A stretch of DNA of 64,000 bases from Phorcus lineatus (Eukaryota > Mollusca > Gastropoda > Trochida > Trochidae). A program made the translations under genes and the position numbers. The notes beneath the pieces were generated by a model, which did no database searches, was not told where the DNA came from, and saw only the letters and a program-made list of their open reading frames with translations. The first letter of the stretch is position 1. Each line of letters opens with the position of its first letter. The stretch spans positions 46,647,064-46,711,063 of the forward strand of contig OV121092.1 in NCBI GenBank assembly GCA_921293015.1. Direction: 5' to 3'. This document shows positions 1 through 14,130 of the stretch, piece by piece.

Positions 1-89
1 TTAAATAATTGAATTTGAATGACCAATAGTTTTTTATAATAGTTACATGGAGCATGGCTTTTGGTTTATTTTCAATTGATTTACATCAG

Positions 90-3000
90 GAATGAAGATT
101 GAAGACATTGTGGACCCCAGTTCCTCAGATTCTGGTGTGGAAACTCACCTGCAAGGTCAGCCAATACAAACAATAGGATCACCAGTTGGACAGAGAAATG
201 TTAACCAGCCCATAAGGCGTCTCTCCGGGGCAGCTAATCAAGGTCAAGGTCAAAACCCAGGAGTCAAGCGGCAACTCAGCTCTAACGATGGAACAGTTGG
301 AGTTAAACCTGCTAAAATGGTTCAGAACAAGCAGATGAATAAAGGTCAAATGAGTCACAGTCAAGGACAGTTGAATCTAGGTCAAATAAGTCAAGGTCAA
401 AATAGGGGTCGAGGTCAAGCTGGTCCCCGTGGTCGAGTTGGTATGAGAGGTCAAATGAGTCGTGGCAATGGTCACAATCAAGGTGGTTTGAACAATAACA
501 TGATGAACCAGAATCAAGGTCATGGTTTTCAGGGTCAAGGATTCCAAGGACATGCACCCATGAATCGTGGAAGGGGACAAGGTGATATGGGTTTCCATGG
601 TAACATGGGCAGAGGTCAGTGTCATAGTGGACGAGGTGGTGGTGATATGAATATGGGAAATATGGGTCCAGGCCCAATGGGGAGGGGAATGCCTGGAGGT
701 CAAATGATGAGGGGTCAAGGTCACCCAAACATGGGAGGAGGAATGATGATGAACAATCAGAGAGGAAATATGCAAGGTCGTATGCAACCCCAGTTTATGG
801 GAGGCCGAGGACAGCAGAATATGAGAGGCCCAGGACACATGAGAGGCCCCATGAATATGCAAGGTCCAAACAGAAGCCACCCCAAGATGCAGGGACCTCA
901 GAGTATGAATATGCGAGGCAATCTAAATAATAGAGGTCCAAGAGGTCAAGCTAACAGAGGCGGTGTTAACAATCGGGGGACAAATAGAGGTCAGAACAGA
1001 GGACAAGGTCAACGTGGTGGTATAGCTGGACCTCCTCCAAAGAAATCGCAAACATCCGAAGAGAGTGAAGCAGAAAACACAAGGACTGTTTTGGCTGCCT
1101 CCCCTGTTCAAACCCGATCTGTGGTTCAGAACGAAGGTCAAGGTCAAGGCGATGGGTCAACAAGAAAGGTTGTTTCTCGAGGTCGAGGAGGAGGAGCTAG
1201 GGGCCGGGGAAGAGGAGCAGCCAATCAACAGGCAGTGGAGAGGGTAAGATATAACTGTTATCGTCCAAAATAAAGACTAGATTAGGAAATCATATAGTTT
1301 GTTTCACTTCAAATCAAAATACACTAGCTACGATTGCTGTAGAGATCGTACCGCAGCCATTGCCAGTTAAGATTGTTATATATATAAGAGTTGATATTAT
1401 AGATGTATGCCTCCTCAAGGCTCTGATAGACCATTGTTCTAGCTGTGTCTTCCGACTGCAAGGTGAGAGAAGACCCTGGTAGAAAGATGGTACATGAGAC
1501 TAATACTAGAGGAAAAAGCATAACAACCTTACCTTATCTTAGGCCCAGTAAATATTCCTATTTCCATAGAATCAGAATTAGGGAAGGTAGGCAGTAAGTA
1601 TTGTATATACATTTAAGATAAACTCAGTGTCCAATCAAGGACTGAAAAACAAGGGGGGATTAGTCACCAAATGGTGAAAAAAATAGGTTTTTTTTTCAAA
1701 AGTGGGTGGGGGTGTTAGTAGCTTTTGAAATCTGTAAATATTTAGTATCTGTAACCTCATCAGATTTAACGTATGAGTTTTACATGGTATCAGTTTGTAA
1801 TAAGTGAATAAAAGTTGACAGATGCATGTCAGTAGTAAACGCTTAACCTACACAAATTATTACAATTCTAATTCTGTTTGCACAAACGTATCTATGTTTG
1901 GCTAATTGTGATCTGGCGAGATTACAAAATATGATTAGTTCGTAAGAAAAAAAGCTTAATGACGTTTTAAAAATTGAGTGTTCAGAACTGCCTCACTGAA
2001 ATGTTAAGAAACGTGAAATATTACTACAAGCTATAAGAGTAGTAGTAGCATGCTTTTTGGATTAAATTTTTTTTATTGTTTCTAAGTACAAACCAGTGAT
2101 TTTTAATCAATGACGTTTTAAAACGACATACCTTGCTCGGTTTAGCTATGCCAATCCATTTCCCTACACTAAATGATTAATAGGTGTGCACACAAAAATG
2201 GCCATCAGTGGTTTTTGCTTGATTATTCATACTTGATTATTTCCTCTACGACAATAGAAAAATTGGATTGAGTAATGAGATTTTTTGATCCTCTGAAGAT
2301 TATAAATTTGGCATAAACTAATGGCCATTGGGAAAAATTTGAAGAAATCAATCAAGTTTATTTCGTAAAAGGCCTTAGGCCCACGTACAATACAGAGTAA
2401 ACAGATATGTGTATTTATACTGTTGTGGCAATTTACAAAAACCTCTACTGGTAACGCAGTAACAATGCTTCCTTAATGTAGTTTGAACAGTTTATGGTCG
2501 TGGAGAGATTGTTACATATTAAGGTATTTACAAAACATTGCTGGTCAATGTGTTATGGTAAAGATTTAAAATATTTACAGCGCAGATCATGATAAATTCT
2601 ACATTCAAACAAGAAATGGAACTCATTTTCTATAAAGTTATCATTACAAATATAGCAGAGTCTTTGGTGCCTTGGAATTCCATCAAATCTACCAATATTC
2701 TTATATAATGGAAGTGAACCTATTCGCAACATTGTTATTTTATGCCTTGCATCTTTGAATTTAAAAAATGGTTAAATATGGTTCAATACAAAATACATTT
2801 TTGATTTTTGAATAAACATTTATGCATTTCAGAAAATATAATCTGCTTATGACAGTCACTTACTCTTAAATGAAATTCTTTTAAAAATCGTTCCTCTTCT
2901 CAAATACCTTGTGCCTCCCAAACAAAACCAAAACCATAATCAAACAAAACATTTTTTACAATGAGTACCCATGTTTTTCTTTCAACTATGTCAAGTTTAT

Positions 3001-6000
3001 ATAACATAAAATAGTTTGCTTGGAGCATTTATAACTGACACCCAACACAAACTTACAAAACCTAACTGTTCAACAACATGCCATTTCTGAAAACCCCATA
3101 TTTCTGAAGCATACAAAAATGATAGGCTTTATCTGAACATTAAAGATTTTAAACAAAATAAATTTCATTTAACTGAGTATCCAAGCAATGCAATGTGAAA
3201 TTCATTCCAAGTCCATCTTGGAATGTTAGTAGAAACAACAAAACAGCTGATCAAAATTATTGAAACTTTGTACATCTCTTGCCTCTTTATTCAGCATCAT
3301 CTGAGAGTCTTTTTACTGCTTTTTGATGGGAAAGTGTCACTATACTAGCATGTATATGAAATTTGTACGCCATGAGACGTATGGTACAAGATGAAAAATG
3401 TATCTACAAATAGTCATTTGAAAACAATTTATTATTTACTGTAAGGCGGATTGATTGAAATTACAATTAAAGATGATTTTAAGACCTTGCTTGCTAGTGA
3501 ATAAAGGGTATGTCATACATACCATGTCTTTGTCAGCAAAGAATATTTGCTTGAGAACTTTGAAGTTTGATAGTTAAACTTGAGGATTCACTTGTAACAT
3601 TTATTTACAGAAGATTGTAATGGGACCAACAAGAGTTCGTGTGACTAACCTCTCTGCCTCAACATCACAGAACTCTCTAGATCATCTCTGCAAAACAGTT
3701 GGGAGTGCCAAGGTTAGTTGTGTATCCTCAAAAGATAAATGATTCTTGATAATGATTGGGCAGAAAGATGTGAGCATGGTCTACATCTAGGTCTGAAATG
3801 TGAACTAATGGGAACTTGTGGATAGATTTAGTTAATCACTCTCTATTTTTGTCTTGTTTTTTAACCCTCAAGTTGCTGAATATTATTTTGACCAGTTTTG
3901 CCCCCATGGCTGAATTTTCAAGCACTCGCCTCGCTACCGTTAATGCGTAATTAGCACCAGTGGCTGAATTTTCCAGTGCCGCGAGTCGCGACTGTTTTGC
4001 CAATATATGGTTTGTTTACGTGGCGAAATACGGATGTAAATATCGTTGTATACAAAACTAGTCGGCGAATACCGTATAACAAATGGATGATACTTACCTG
4101 GCACTTTGAATGGAATTTATATCACCCTTAGAACGGTTTCTATAACCGAAGTAAACTTGTTTTTAATTCGAGCGCCGTAACTCTAAAATTGTGAGAGCGC
4201 ATGCGCGAAATCAAAACAAAACTAAAGGCGAATAGTTCCTCTTGACATCGATATAAAAATTATTACAAAAATATGTCTAGAACGAATTTTACAATTATTT
4301 AAAAATTGTCTTTATTTCAAACTCTACAAAATCATTTCATCACTGAGTGCACAGAGACAAATTATATAGGGAAATGAAGCTAATTTATTGCTCTATATTT
4401 TACGATAAATTTCATGATGATACGCCATCCTAAACGAAAGATATAAATTACGAAAGCAAGGTAGTGATAAACCCCGATAACGTTCTGACCCCCACAGTAA
4501 TATTACTAAGCTAGTAGCCCCGGGCAAACACACGCGCTCAGCGCGTGCAGGCGGGGTGCCCCCGCTGAAAAATACACTCACACATAATATAAATTGTCTT
4601 TATTTCCAACTGTATAAATCAAGTTTTTCGCTTTGTATACATGCAACTTATATATGGAATTGAAGGCAATTTATACTTCTTGACGAAGAAATAAAACATA
4701 ACAATCTTTCGCACTGTAATTAGAAGTTATTACCAACGAAACGTAGGTATAGCTAGTGAATAAAATCTTTGATAATCGCCTTACCGCGACATTTGTCGCA
4801 TCATTTCCACACGTTTTATTTTGATGCAAATATGGGCAAATTACACATGAAAAGGAAGGTATTTATTTCTTCATTACGATGATATAAAAATAATAGATAT
4901 AAACCACTTGGTTTGGAATATATATAGTTTGAAAATATGGTACCCTTAGGTATTTGAGAACAGAATTTGATCATTGCGACATCCCTTAACACTCGTTTAT
5001 TTTCTCGGAGTAATTTGCAAATTTTATATAGAATTGAAGACGATCCTTTCCTCTTTATTGTGATATAGAAATGTTGATAATGCGCTCTGCCGTTAAATGG
5101 ATAGGAAGTGTAAACATCACGTTAATAAAAATCGCTTCTCGGTTAACAAAATATGAATAGAGAAATTGCCGGTTTGTGCGATGCTCGCCGGGTCTTTACT
5201 GATTTTCGTTTACATACCAATTTTATATGGAAATGAAGATCATCCTTTTCTCTCTAATTTGATATATAAAATTTCAAAATGTGCCGAGAATTTTATGTGA
5301 TATAAAGTGCGAGAAAATGGTAAAAACCTAAAGAATAAACAAAACTCACATTTTTGCGGCACTTGCTGTATCTTTATTTTACATAGCATATATACAAATT
5401 TTATATCAAATCGAAGACAATTATTCCATCTTTATCACGAGGTAATTAATTTCAATATATGCCTAGCTGTTGAGAAGATACGAGCGAAAGAAAGGCATAT
5501 GTCAAAATCGCCGTTCAGTTCACATGATTTGAATAGAGAAATTAGCTTTTTGTGCATCGCTTGCTGTGTCTTAGTTTATTTTTGCGCATGCACAAATTTT
5601 ACATGGAATAAAAGACAATCTTTTTCTCTATCTTGTGATATAATTTTTTTTTTGATACGATGAGCACCTCATGTGAAAATTGATGTGACAAAATGGTGCA
5701 AAACTAAAATTATGTAAAATCACCTTTTTTACGGCACATGCTGTATCTTCAGTTCAGGTAGCGCATGTTCATAATTTATATCGAATTGAAGACAATTTTC
5801 TGCTCTTTCAAATGATCCCACCTGTATTGAAATCCGCCCATGGGTTTAGATCACAGGGCGTGCGATAGCAAGGTGAGCTTTTGTTTTGAGTGCGCACGCC
5901 TGAGCAAACGATAACATGCGCGTCTCGATAAGCTCGTGCGCGAGGGGAGCAATAATTCACAAGCCTATAGCAAGCCCGGCGGGTAGTGGGGGAAAATTGA

Positions 6001-7379
6001 GCGTTTGTAATGCATATTTTCGGTACGATAAACATGACCAATATCTATAAAACTTTCGGAAAATATGCCCCCATTCTTTAGAACAACAACGAAAAAAACA
6101 TCGGCGGCTTAGCGAAAGCCGGATCATAAATACAAGCCTCCAACCGACACGACTGCCGTGCAATTTTTTTCCGGGATCTGCTACACAGTACAATTGCGTT
6201 GATTAGTAAATGCGTCAGATTATAAGTCCGGCTTCCGGGGTTCGCCAAGGCTAACTGCGGCGTAGTTTAATTTCTTCCCGGACCATTCCGTAAACCGCGG
6301 CTTGAGGGTTAACATATGTTTTATATCGGCATCTAATTATAGGTGATTTTATAAAAGTTTTACAAAAAGTTTGGCAGTAATACGCAGATATACGCAGTGT
6401 CTGTGCATTCGGTGTGCCTTTGAAGTTCAGCTTTCTGATTCATGTCTTATTTGATTTGTTGACAGTCAATAACGCTGAACAAGGTGGAGAAGTTTGCGGT
6501 GATCACGTTCAACAACAACAGCCAGGCGACGACCTTCTGCAGTAAATACAACAGGTAGGAGGACATGTTTGTATTTAACCATGTGGAACTGTTATACAGG
6601 GGGTAATTAGTTGTGGATAAATGGTTCATATCCGGTCATACTCATGCCAAGCTTGTCTGCTGGAAAGACCTTTTTTTCATAACAAAAGGTTTGGATGCAA
6701 TATATATAGAGCATATTTGATGAGTCCATGTCACGATAAATGTTTACATAATGATTGCTCCCTAATCTCGCTGAGTCTCATGTGAATGGGATCTTGCAAC
6801 GTCCGTTAGGATTTTTTCCCGCCATTATCAAACCATGGCCAAATTCATGTACTCATGCTTTGAAGAATAAATACTTGGTTATCATGAAACCGGAGTTCTT
6901 CATTATATCACAGTCTATGTCATGGTTTATTTTGAACACCAGCACTTGTGTTGAAAGCATTGCAGGTCATTGGATTGACACATTTTAAACACAACATCAT
7001 TTTTCAAAAATTCACATAAAGAAGCATTGAAAATTTATATTCTGCCTTTGGGCTGCCTGAGGGCGTTGTATTTAAAAATATGAACCATGGCATGACTACC
7101 CTTGTAGGTAATTATCCATTTGATTTGAGTGCAGATCTGTCAAAAGCTTGCAGGGTGTTGTGCAAATACAGTGCCACAGTTACATATTTTTGTCAATCTT
7201 CATTGAAAACCACCCATGCATAGTAGTAATTCTGAAGCAATTGAAAGATTAAATAAGAGATTGCTTTCCAGCACAGACATCCTTTTGCTATTCCTCTCTT
7301 GAATGCATGTCTTGAAACCATGTCTCTTTTCAGACACATGATTGACTTGTCTCACATCAATGTTGAGCTGATGGAGTGA
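90..7379 (+). CDS. RGG/Gln-rich RNA-binding protein with C-terminal RRM (RBM33-like), 5'-truncated by window
   Basis: Coding exons 90-1243, 3611-3712, 6466-6554 and 7334-7379 (TGA 7377-7379) join in frame with GT..AG introns, phases 0, 0 and 2. From the Met at 92 this gives 462 aa. A 3' splice site (ATCAG) precedes 90, so that Met is probably internal and upstream exons lie outside the window. Residues 1-384 are low-complexity, rich in Gly, Gln, Met, Asn and Arg with many RG/RGG and GQG motifs. Residues about 388-462 form a compact RRM: RNP2-like VRVTNLS, degenerate RNP1-like KFAVITF, ending RHMIDLSHINVELME. RGG-plus-RRM proteins bind RNA in the nucleus or RNP granules. The short RRM at the very C-terminus resembles the RBM33 family; that name is from memory and uncertain. 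The exon chain itself is well supported. Confidence 0.8.
1244..3610 (+). other. Intron 1 of the RRM gene, with a LINE-like 3' end
   Basis: Begins GTAAGAT and ends TTTACAG. AT-rich with no supported coding exon. Positions 2356-2396 (TTTATTTCGTAAAAGGCC...) match a segment at 39203-39240; see that entry. Confidence 0.7.
2356..2396 (-). repeat. Retroelement 3'-end-like motif, copy 1
   Basis: TTTATTTCGTAAAAGGCCTT followed by AGGCCCA and ATACAG recurs at 39203-39240 in the same orientation. On the minus strand it reads GGCCT..GGCC(C)TTTTACGAAATAAA, a small GC hairpin followed by a poly(A)-signal-like end, as at many LINE 3' termini. No reverse-transcriptase reading frame is visible nearby, so this would be a 5'-truncated copy. 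Confidence 0.4.
3861..6312. mobile_element. piggyBac-type non-autonomous DNA transposon (TTAA target sites)
   Basis: The left end reads TTAA-CCCTCAAG (3861-3872) and the right end CTTGAGGG-TTAA (6301-6312). This gives 8-bp terminal inverted repeats starting CCC, flanked by duplicated TTAA, the hallmark of piggyBac insertion. The element proper is 3865-6308 (2444 bp) in intron 2 of the RRM gene. No transposase frame is present; the internal open frames are short and unrelated. The interior holds about seven diverged copies of a roughly 190-bp unit, recognisable by TTTATAT.GAA.TGAAGACAA at about 4345, 4648, 5020, 5218, 5396, 5597 and 5777. Both termini are richer in GC and CpG than the middle. 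Confidence 0.75.
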
Positions 7380-10300
7380 AGTCAGAGTGATCTCCCTTCC
7401 CTGACAATCCAAAATGGCTGCTCCAAGACGTCAAGAAATGGTTGATGGTAAATCCTTATGTAAGATAGGCACTTGTATTGTGGTCTTGAACTTTTTTATT
7501 CCTATCCACTGCCATTGTGTATATTTATATCGGATGTTTTTCAATTTGTAAACCAAAAACTCAGTTTTGAGTTAATGATTAGCTTCAGATATGTTCATGT
7601 TTGAAGCAGTGTTGGTTGCCGACTTTGATCATGTGAAAGAACAGGACTAAGGAGAATAGTTGGATCAAGATAGAAGTGACATTTGACAGTCTGTTGGAAT
7701 ATGATCTGCTGAAAAGAAAAGAGCTCAAGTTTTCAAGAGGATTGATCCATTATAGGATTACAGACAAGAACTAATAAAAGTCTTGGTGTTACCCATTGTG
7801 CATTTGCAATCAGTTTGACAAAGACACAGGGGATTGTTGATCTTCAGATCAGGATTGAATCACCAAAACTGAGAATTCCTTGTGCTGACAATTGTCTCAG
7901 ATTTGAAATTGTGAACAGTATTTGATAGTGCCATAAATGGACGCCTTTGTGAATTTTCCCATTATGATCCACTGTCTTTTATCAGTAGTTCATGCCTAAA
8001 TAATAATGCAGATTATCACTTTCAACCAGGACCTACCCAAATCATGCAGTGGTTCAAATGCTTGTTTTAGTTATTTTGAAGGATAATCATATACCACATT
8101 GGAAGTGCCAGATTCCGTCTGTATATATTCAAATCATGGTGCTCTGGCACCAAGAAATTAACATGCTTAGTTGTTGAATGATTCAAGCAAACAAGGCAAA
8201 TAGTTTCATCTTCTAGAGTGGGCTTTAATACATATAAGAGTGGGCTAAAACAAATGATGTGAGAAGGGTTAATAAATTGTGACTCAGCACTTGCATAAGA
8301 AGTGTTTGTATATCTGTACAGTTTAATCAGTGACAAGTCACTGAAAAAGACTTCATTTTTGGTTTTGACATTGTCTCTAGCAGAAAATTGAGGAAAAACC
8401 ATCTGCACAAATGTATGTGAATTGATTAAAGCCAACTCGAGAAAACTCATCTGTCGTTACGGTTAAGGGGATTCTTTGTTCTTAATTTTACAAATAGAGA
8501 ATTTTTGTAGGGATAAAGTCTACAGGATTCTTGTAGAACTCATTGAAATGAGTGAGACATTTGTGAATGATCATCTGTCTTATTCTAGGATTGATAGTAA
8601 GGTGAAAAGATAAACTGATTGGCGATAAGAATATCAATTTCTCAGGGTTAAATCTCGTTGGCATTCATTTTAGGCATGGAGATAATCATGAAAATGTAAG
8701 TTGATGTAAAGTTGGTAAAAAAAGTCATCAACTTTTCTAAGACATTTCTGTAAAAATTGCTATGTAGGTTAAACTTTGAGATGATTAATGTTTATACTGG
8801 CATGCCATCAGGTAAAATTTAAATAATTCTTGATAAAAGGATACTTGCATAAATTACTTTCTTTATTAAATTCAATTACTTGTTAATCTGTAAAAATATC
8901 TATAGCAGTTTGTTCGAATCCCTTACGTCCTTCAGTTACTTCTGTTGTATCTGTTAACATTGTAACTCTTGGACACTAAAATTAACACTCATTTATTTTT
9001 GTGTTTTAAATCAAAAGTATCATGTACGTATGGTCCCTCAAAAATGATTAGGGAAAATTAAAATACAATCTCATGTTGCAAGTAATGTATTTCAGTTTTA
9101 TAAGACAAATGAAGTTTCTTCTAGATGAGTTTTTCTAAAAGTCATGGCTTACTTCATTTTCTACAAAATTAATTATTACTTTGGGTTATTATATGGGGTA
9201 TTATTGTGTGCTTTTTGCTGTCTGAATTTAATAAACTTGACCACAATGAACTAAAATCTAAGAAAAACTTAATATCATATTTATTTTTAACAGGTGAGTG
9301 TTGAGAAATTTTGAATCAAATTAAACCAAGTTGGTTATTTCAAGGAAGTTAAATGGGCCAAGGGGCTAGAAGTATGCTTAGATTTTCCTATTAGTGGTTA
9401 GAAAAAAAAATTCTCTGTCAATGATAACTTTAGCTTGAGTCAACTTCTATGATATTTTCTGTTTGTTAAATTCTACTTGCAGTCTTTTGAGTGTATACAA
9501 ATAATAAAATCTTATGGTTGTCCAAATGTATGGTATAAAGTGACAAACTATACCAAGGAAGGATTGAATGACTAACAAATTCGTTCATGTACAGATAAAA
9601 ACACATCTTACAATTCTTAATAATCTTCATTGTCAGTTAGAATAATTAACTCTTCCCATCTTTTCTTCTAAAAGTAATGTACAATTTTAAGGTTTAACTT
9701 CATCAGAAGATGGCATGCCAGAAAGTTTAACTCCAAACTTTTGGGCTGCTATTGGGTGACTTATAGCCTAAGCAGGTGTAGATAATAACTCAGTCTGAAT
9801 TTTGGTTGCTGAAGCTATTCCCGGTATTTCATTAGTTTGTCCATCATCTGTCTTAATTTATATAGCAAGCCACAAAGTGCTTTGAGATCGTTTGAATTAT
9901 CCTTCATTCATTGTGTAAAATACCATTGGAAATCAAAATGAGGCTTTTATAACATTCAGTGAGCTTGATCCTTTCATCATGCTGTTGATTGTCTTGAGAA
10001 AGGTTTGTTTGTACAGTTATCGACTTGTGATGTAAATTTCATATGCTGTATAATAAAATACTAATGCCTATTGGTTTATTGTTGAAATGTCTTCAATTGG
10101 TAAGTTATATGTGAGTTTAATGACTGTAGTTTCTTATAATCTGAACATTGTGATGATTTTTAAAGGATGTGAGTACTGGTTGTCTTTGAAACATTGAGGT
10201 GGTGAAATGGGTTTTTTTTCTTCTGAACATAAGCAATTGAGTTGTATTACTTTATAATTGATACATTGAGGTTATTTTTAAGGGATTAAGACAGGTATTC

Positions 10301-12560
10301 CATGTGTGTGGCCTGTGCAAAGTAGCGACATTCATTACGTGACATTTTTCTCAAAAACTAGATTATTTATTTTACTTTTAATAACATTCTGGCAGTATGA
10401 GCTGTAAGTAACAAATAGTTTAATCTAAAGTCACTGCACATGTTTTGTTTGTTCAAATTTCCCTTATTCATTCATCAGTTTTATGCAAAATAGTTTTTCT
10501 TCAGAGGGGAAAACATCTTTGCCAGATCATTCACAGTTGAAGAACAAGGTTTCATGTATCAAGCAAAAACTACAAGTTGCCATTTTTGTGTGAGCATCTT
10601 TAAATGCATTGAGTAAGGGAAATCTTGGTGAGCTACTAAACCCAACTTCTTATTTTTGTTTAAGAAATTCTTGTTTTTTTCCCCCGTTTATCAAGCCCCT
10701 TTCTTACACATAAATTCCTATTGTCGAAATACATGGTCAGATTAGATTAATATTCCGCATGGTACCGATTGAAGTATAAATTTACCTTAATTTGTAACAA
10801 TTGATTTGTTCACTTTCACAATCGAAGTGTGCATTTATTCAAATATCCTTTTATCATTAACAAGTACTGACCAGCCACATGGAATCACTTGATGTAATTA
10901 CTGGTCTAGGATTGAAAACTTTTAGACTTCCAAGTTGTTATTAGGCTTGTGTTTACAATTATCCTACATCGATATGGCACATCAGTTTGGAACAAGTTTT
11001 TTGCTTTGAAAAATATTTTTATTGTTCAGCTATTGATTTGGATTTGAAACATATGGTAATGGTTGTAACATGATTTAGAACTGAAGTTTTTAAGGACTAA
11101 GATGCTTTTATTCTAAAACTTAAATTATTTCTAATGAGGGTGAGTTGAAAGGTTGATGGTTGTAGTTGATAATTATGATTTAAATTTTATCTCATAAACA
11201 TATTACGGTGTAAGGTTTTTATTTTGAGACTAAAAATGGTTTATGGATCTTGAGAGTGTCACTCTTGTCATGGATTTGAATTTGATTTGCACTTCCATAC
11301 AGTTCTTCCTGAAAGTCAGGCCAAAGTAATCTTCATGACATGCACCAGACCCATTGACTTCCTACTGTAGGCCTTGCAGCAATTCCCTAACTTTTCATGT
11401 GCTTGCTGTCCAGGCTGCTGCGATGAATCTCGATGGTCCAATTAGTAATACTGAGAATTGCATTTTAATGATGTGGGAGCTGCACTTAACTCATTAATTT
11501 TGGCTGATTTGCAGCAAGGTTTAAATTAGCACGCGATGGAGCCTGGCGCAACTTAAAGTCATGCTAGAGAAGTTGGGCCAATGTGAGTAGCTATTTGTTT
11601 TAAAATAGCGGCGGCTAGAGGTTAGGTTAGAGTGGTTCTTGGATAGTCAGACTAACGATTTGGGAAGTTACTTTGTTAGACCTGAAGATATTTTATCCCC
11701 TGATTATATAAACTTTGAAAAAATGTCGTTTTTACAAAAAAACAATATGTGTTTGTGAGGGGTGTAAGATGGAAATAAACAGTCTGATTAATGTCTTGGA
11801 CTGGCTTCAAAATGTCACATCTTGCTAACAGCCACTTCGAAGAAATATCCTTTACAGATAGGATGATTTTGGAAGAATCTAATCATTGAATACTGTTAGA
11901 CTTAGCAGAAGGGCTTGATATAAATCTTGGAATTGGCTAGAATGTTTTCTGATAGTTGTGCTCATACAGTTAGCTTTTAATTACTGGTGTATTATTTGAT
12001 TAAGTCAGCTATTCTGTTTTCACGATTTGTCTGTGTTAGGAGTTGTTGAATTCATTGCAGGATTTTTTGAGTAAGGAGTATAGTGTTCCGATGGTTTTAT
12101 TTTGTTGTTCATATTCTGGGAGATGAAAATGTTATTCTAGTATCTGAAAATAAAGGTTTTCTTTTTATATAATTTTGGAAACCAATGAAATCTTCATTCA
12201 AAATTAAACAATCTTATAAAATGATGAAATTCTGCATATTTCAAAATTGGTTATGAAAGTATATTAAATAAATAACATTTAAGAGTTTTGTTATTCTGTA
12301 GCCACCTCTTTGTTTCAAGAACATTCTTTTGTAGATATAATATAATTGAAAAGACATGGTTTGGGTAAAAAACGTCAAAATCTTCCATTGCTGAAGCCAT
12401 GTTAAATTATTTAGATATTTTGTGTGGCCAGAAAATCTTCAGTGTTTCCTGGCTTGCTTGTGTCTTTGTTAAAAAGATTTTAAAATACTTTTTTTCTGAA
12501 AGTTTTCTAGAGATGTCAAGACGTTGCTTCATGTTTCATTAATTAGTCTGTGTAATTGTG
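7380..12560 (+). other. 3'UTR of the RRM gene, then a long non-coding stretch
   Basis: The nearest poly(A) signal after the stop is AATAAA at 7773-7778; others lie at 9230-9235 and 10052-10057. No exon with convincing splice sites and conserved protein sequence is seen on either strand. The longest frame (8067-8450, minus) looks random. A slightly GC-richer patch at about 11390-11600 has no recognisable content. Confidence 0.5.
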
Positions 12561-12563
12561 TTG

Positions 12564-12774
12564 CTAATTACTTCTCTGTGTAATGCATCTATTTCTTGTA
12601 AGGTCATGATTAACTATCACATTTTGAACTGACAAATCTTTGTTCGGGCCAGTAACATTCAAGATTAGCTGGCCGACAGAAGCAGTTACAGGCAATTCAC
12701 ACTCTGTATTGAAGCCATACATTCCAAGTCCTACAAATCTAGTCTGTCGATTCATTTTCAAGCCGATTAAGATT
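12564..12774 (-). pseudogene. Possible PHR-domain-like exon or fragment
   Basis: On the minus strand an AAAACACAG acceptor precedes 12774. The frame that follows contains NRQTRFVGLGMYGFNTECEL and later PVTASVGQLILNVTGPN. The R.VGLG.YG core recalls the PHR domain of BTBD and MYCBP2-type proteins, in which a hydrophobic-V-G-G-LYG strand is typical. The frame closes at 12564 and no partner exons were found within several kb. It may be a fragment, a pseudogene or a coincidence. The frame on the other strand (12640-12849) is probably its shadow. Confidence 0.25.
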
Positions 12775-14130
12775 CTGTGTTTTTGTTTCGTAGTTACTTC
12801 TAAACCAGTACTCAAAATTGATTACTTGCAATGCCATCCAAATAATTAATTAGAAGTCATCATCTCAAGTGTTCAATTATCCTGAAATCTTGCTTTGGGG
12901 AGAAGGCGCAAGTAGTTGTAAATTACTTTTAAAGTCAAAAGTTCAAAATCTCAAAAACATTTTCCTTTATTTATTCATTTTCTGTGGTATGCGCTGAACC
13001 TGTTGAATTTGTATAATAGTGTATGGCATTTACATAAATCCACTGTGAGAGGTATGCTTGTGAATTTCAAAGATAAATACTTTTGTGGGTAGTATATCTC
13101 TCCTAGTGTTCAAAATGTAAGTTTTAGGTTATCAATTTGAACTATTGCTGACTTTTCCATGTTAAAAAGCTGCCATTTGCTCAACGAACAATCTGTGATA
13201 TTATGATGATTTATTCAAGTTTTGCAGTATTTTTGAAGAATTTTTAAGTCTATTGACTTGGTGAGTATAATTGTTGTTGACTTTTTACCTGTATTTGTTA
13301 TTTTTACTATTTTATATTTATTACAGGTTTTTGTTAATGTACATATTTTATATCTATTTCCATTTTTGGAAGATAATCATGTTTTACTTAGAGGAGGTGT
13401 CTCATAATTTTGCTGTAAGTTGTTTGTTTTAATGGATATGTTAATCAACTTTCATTTTGATTGATTTTAAAACCTATTTAACAACTTAAGTGTAATGTTA
13501 AAAAGAGATGGTAAATTAATATTTTAAATATCATTATCATGAGAAAAAATGTGGAAAAACTAAGAGCAATGAAGAAATGTTTAAGTGTTGTTGTAGAATA
13601 TTAATTCAAATTCATTTTGATAAGTTAACAGAATTTTAGCCTGTAGCTTCTAGGGTAATTTTTTTTTCAATGTTAGTATTTCAGAACAAGAAATTTATAC
13701 AATGTCTGTTGTTGTTGATAAACCATGAACTGGATGTGAGAGTGCTTTTCAAGATAGATTTGTTGAATTTAAATAATCTTATAATTTTGGTTTTGAATTG
13801 CTAAATTTGTTCCTTTAGGAATTAAAATGGTAAGTAGTTGTGTCGGGAGTTGTTACGCAGAGACTGTGAGCAATGGTAGAAAGGAGAGGAAATCTATGCT
13901 TTTACCTGTACTCATAATTTTTGACACATGTATTTATATAAATGTAATATTACTGTCCATGCAATACTATGTTTAATATGAGTACCTAAATATTTTCCTG
14001 AACAAAACTGATGGATTTCCTATTTTCAGTCATGAGTGTTTCAAACAGAGAATAACGTATTACTGAGGCAATTAATTTGAGGTGAACAAGAACAAAAATT
14101 CCTCAGAGACTTCATATTTGCAAGCACCGT

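Noticed and set aside
312-880. Two long minus-strand frames opposite the RGG exon
   Set aside because: They mirror the repetitive Gly/Gln codons of the plus-strand exon, which joins in frame with three downstream exons.
5307-6193. Open frames inside the piggyBac-type element (118 and 78 codons)
   Set aside because: They follow the internal repeats, lack any transposase motif and are not conserved between repeat units.
8067-8450. 127-codon minus-strand frame
   Set aside because: No domain, no splice partners and composition like the surrounding AT-rich DNA.
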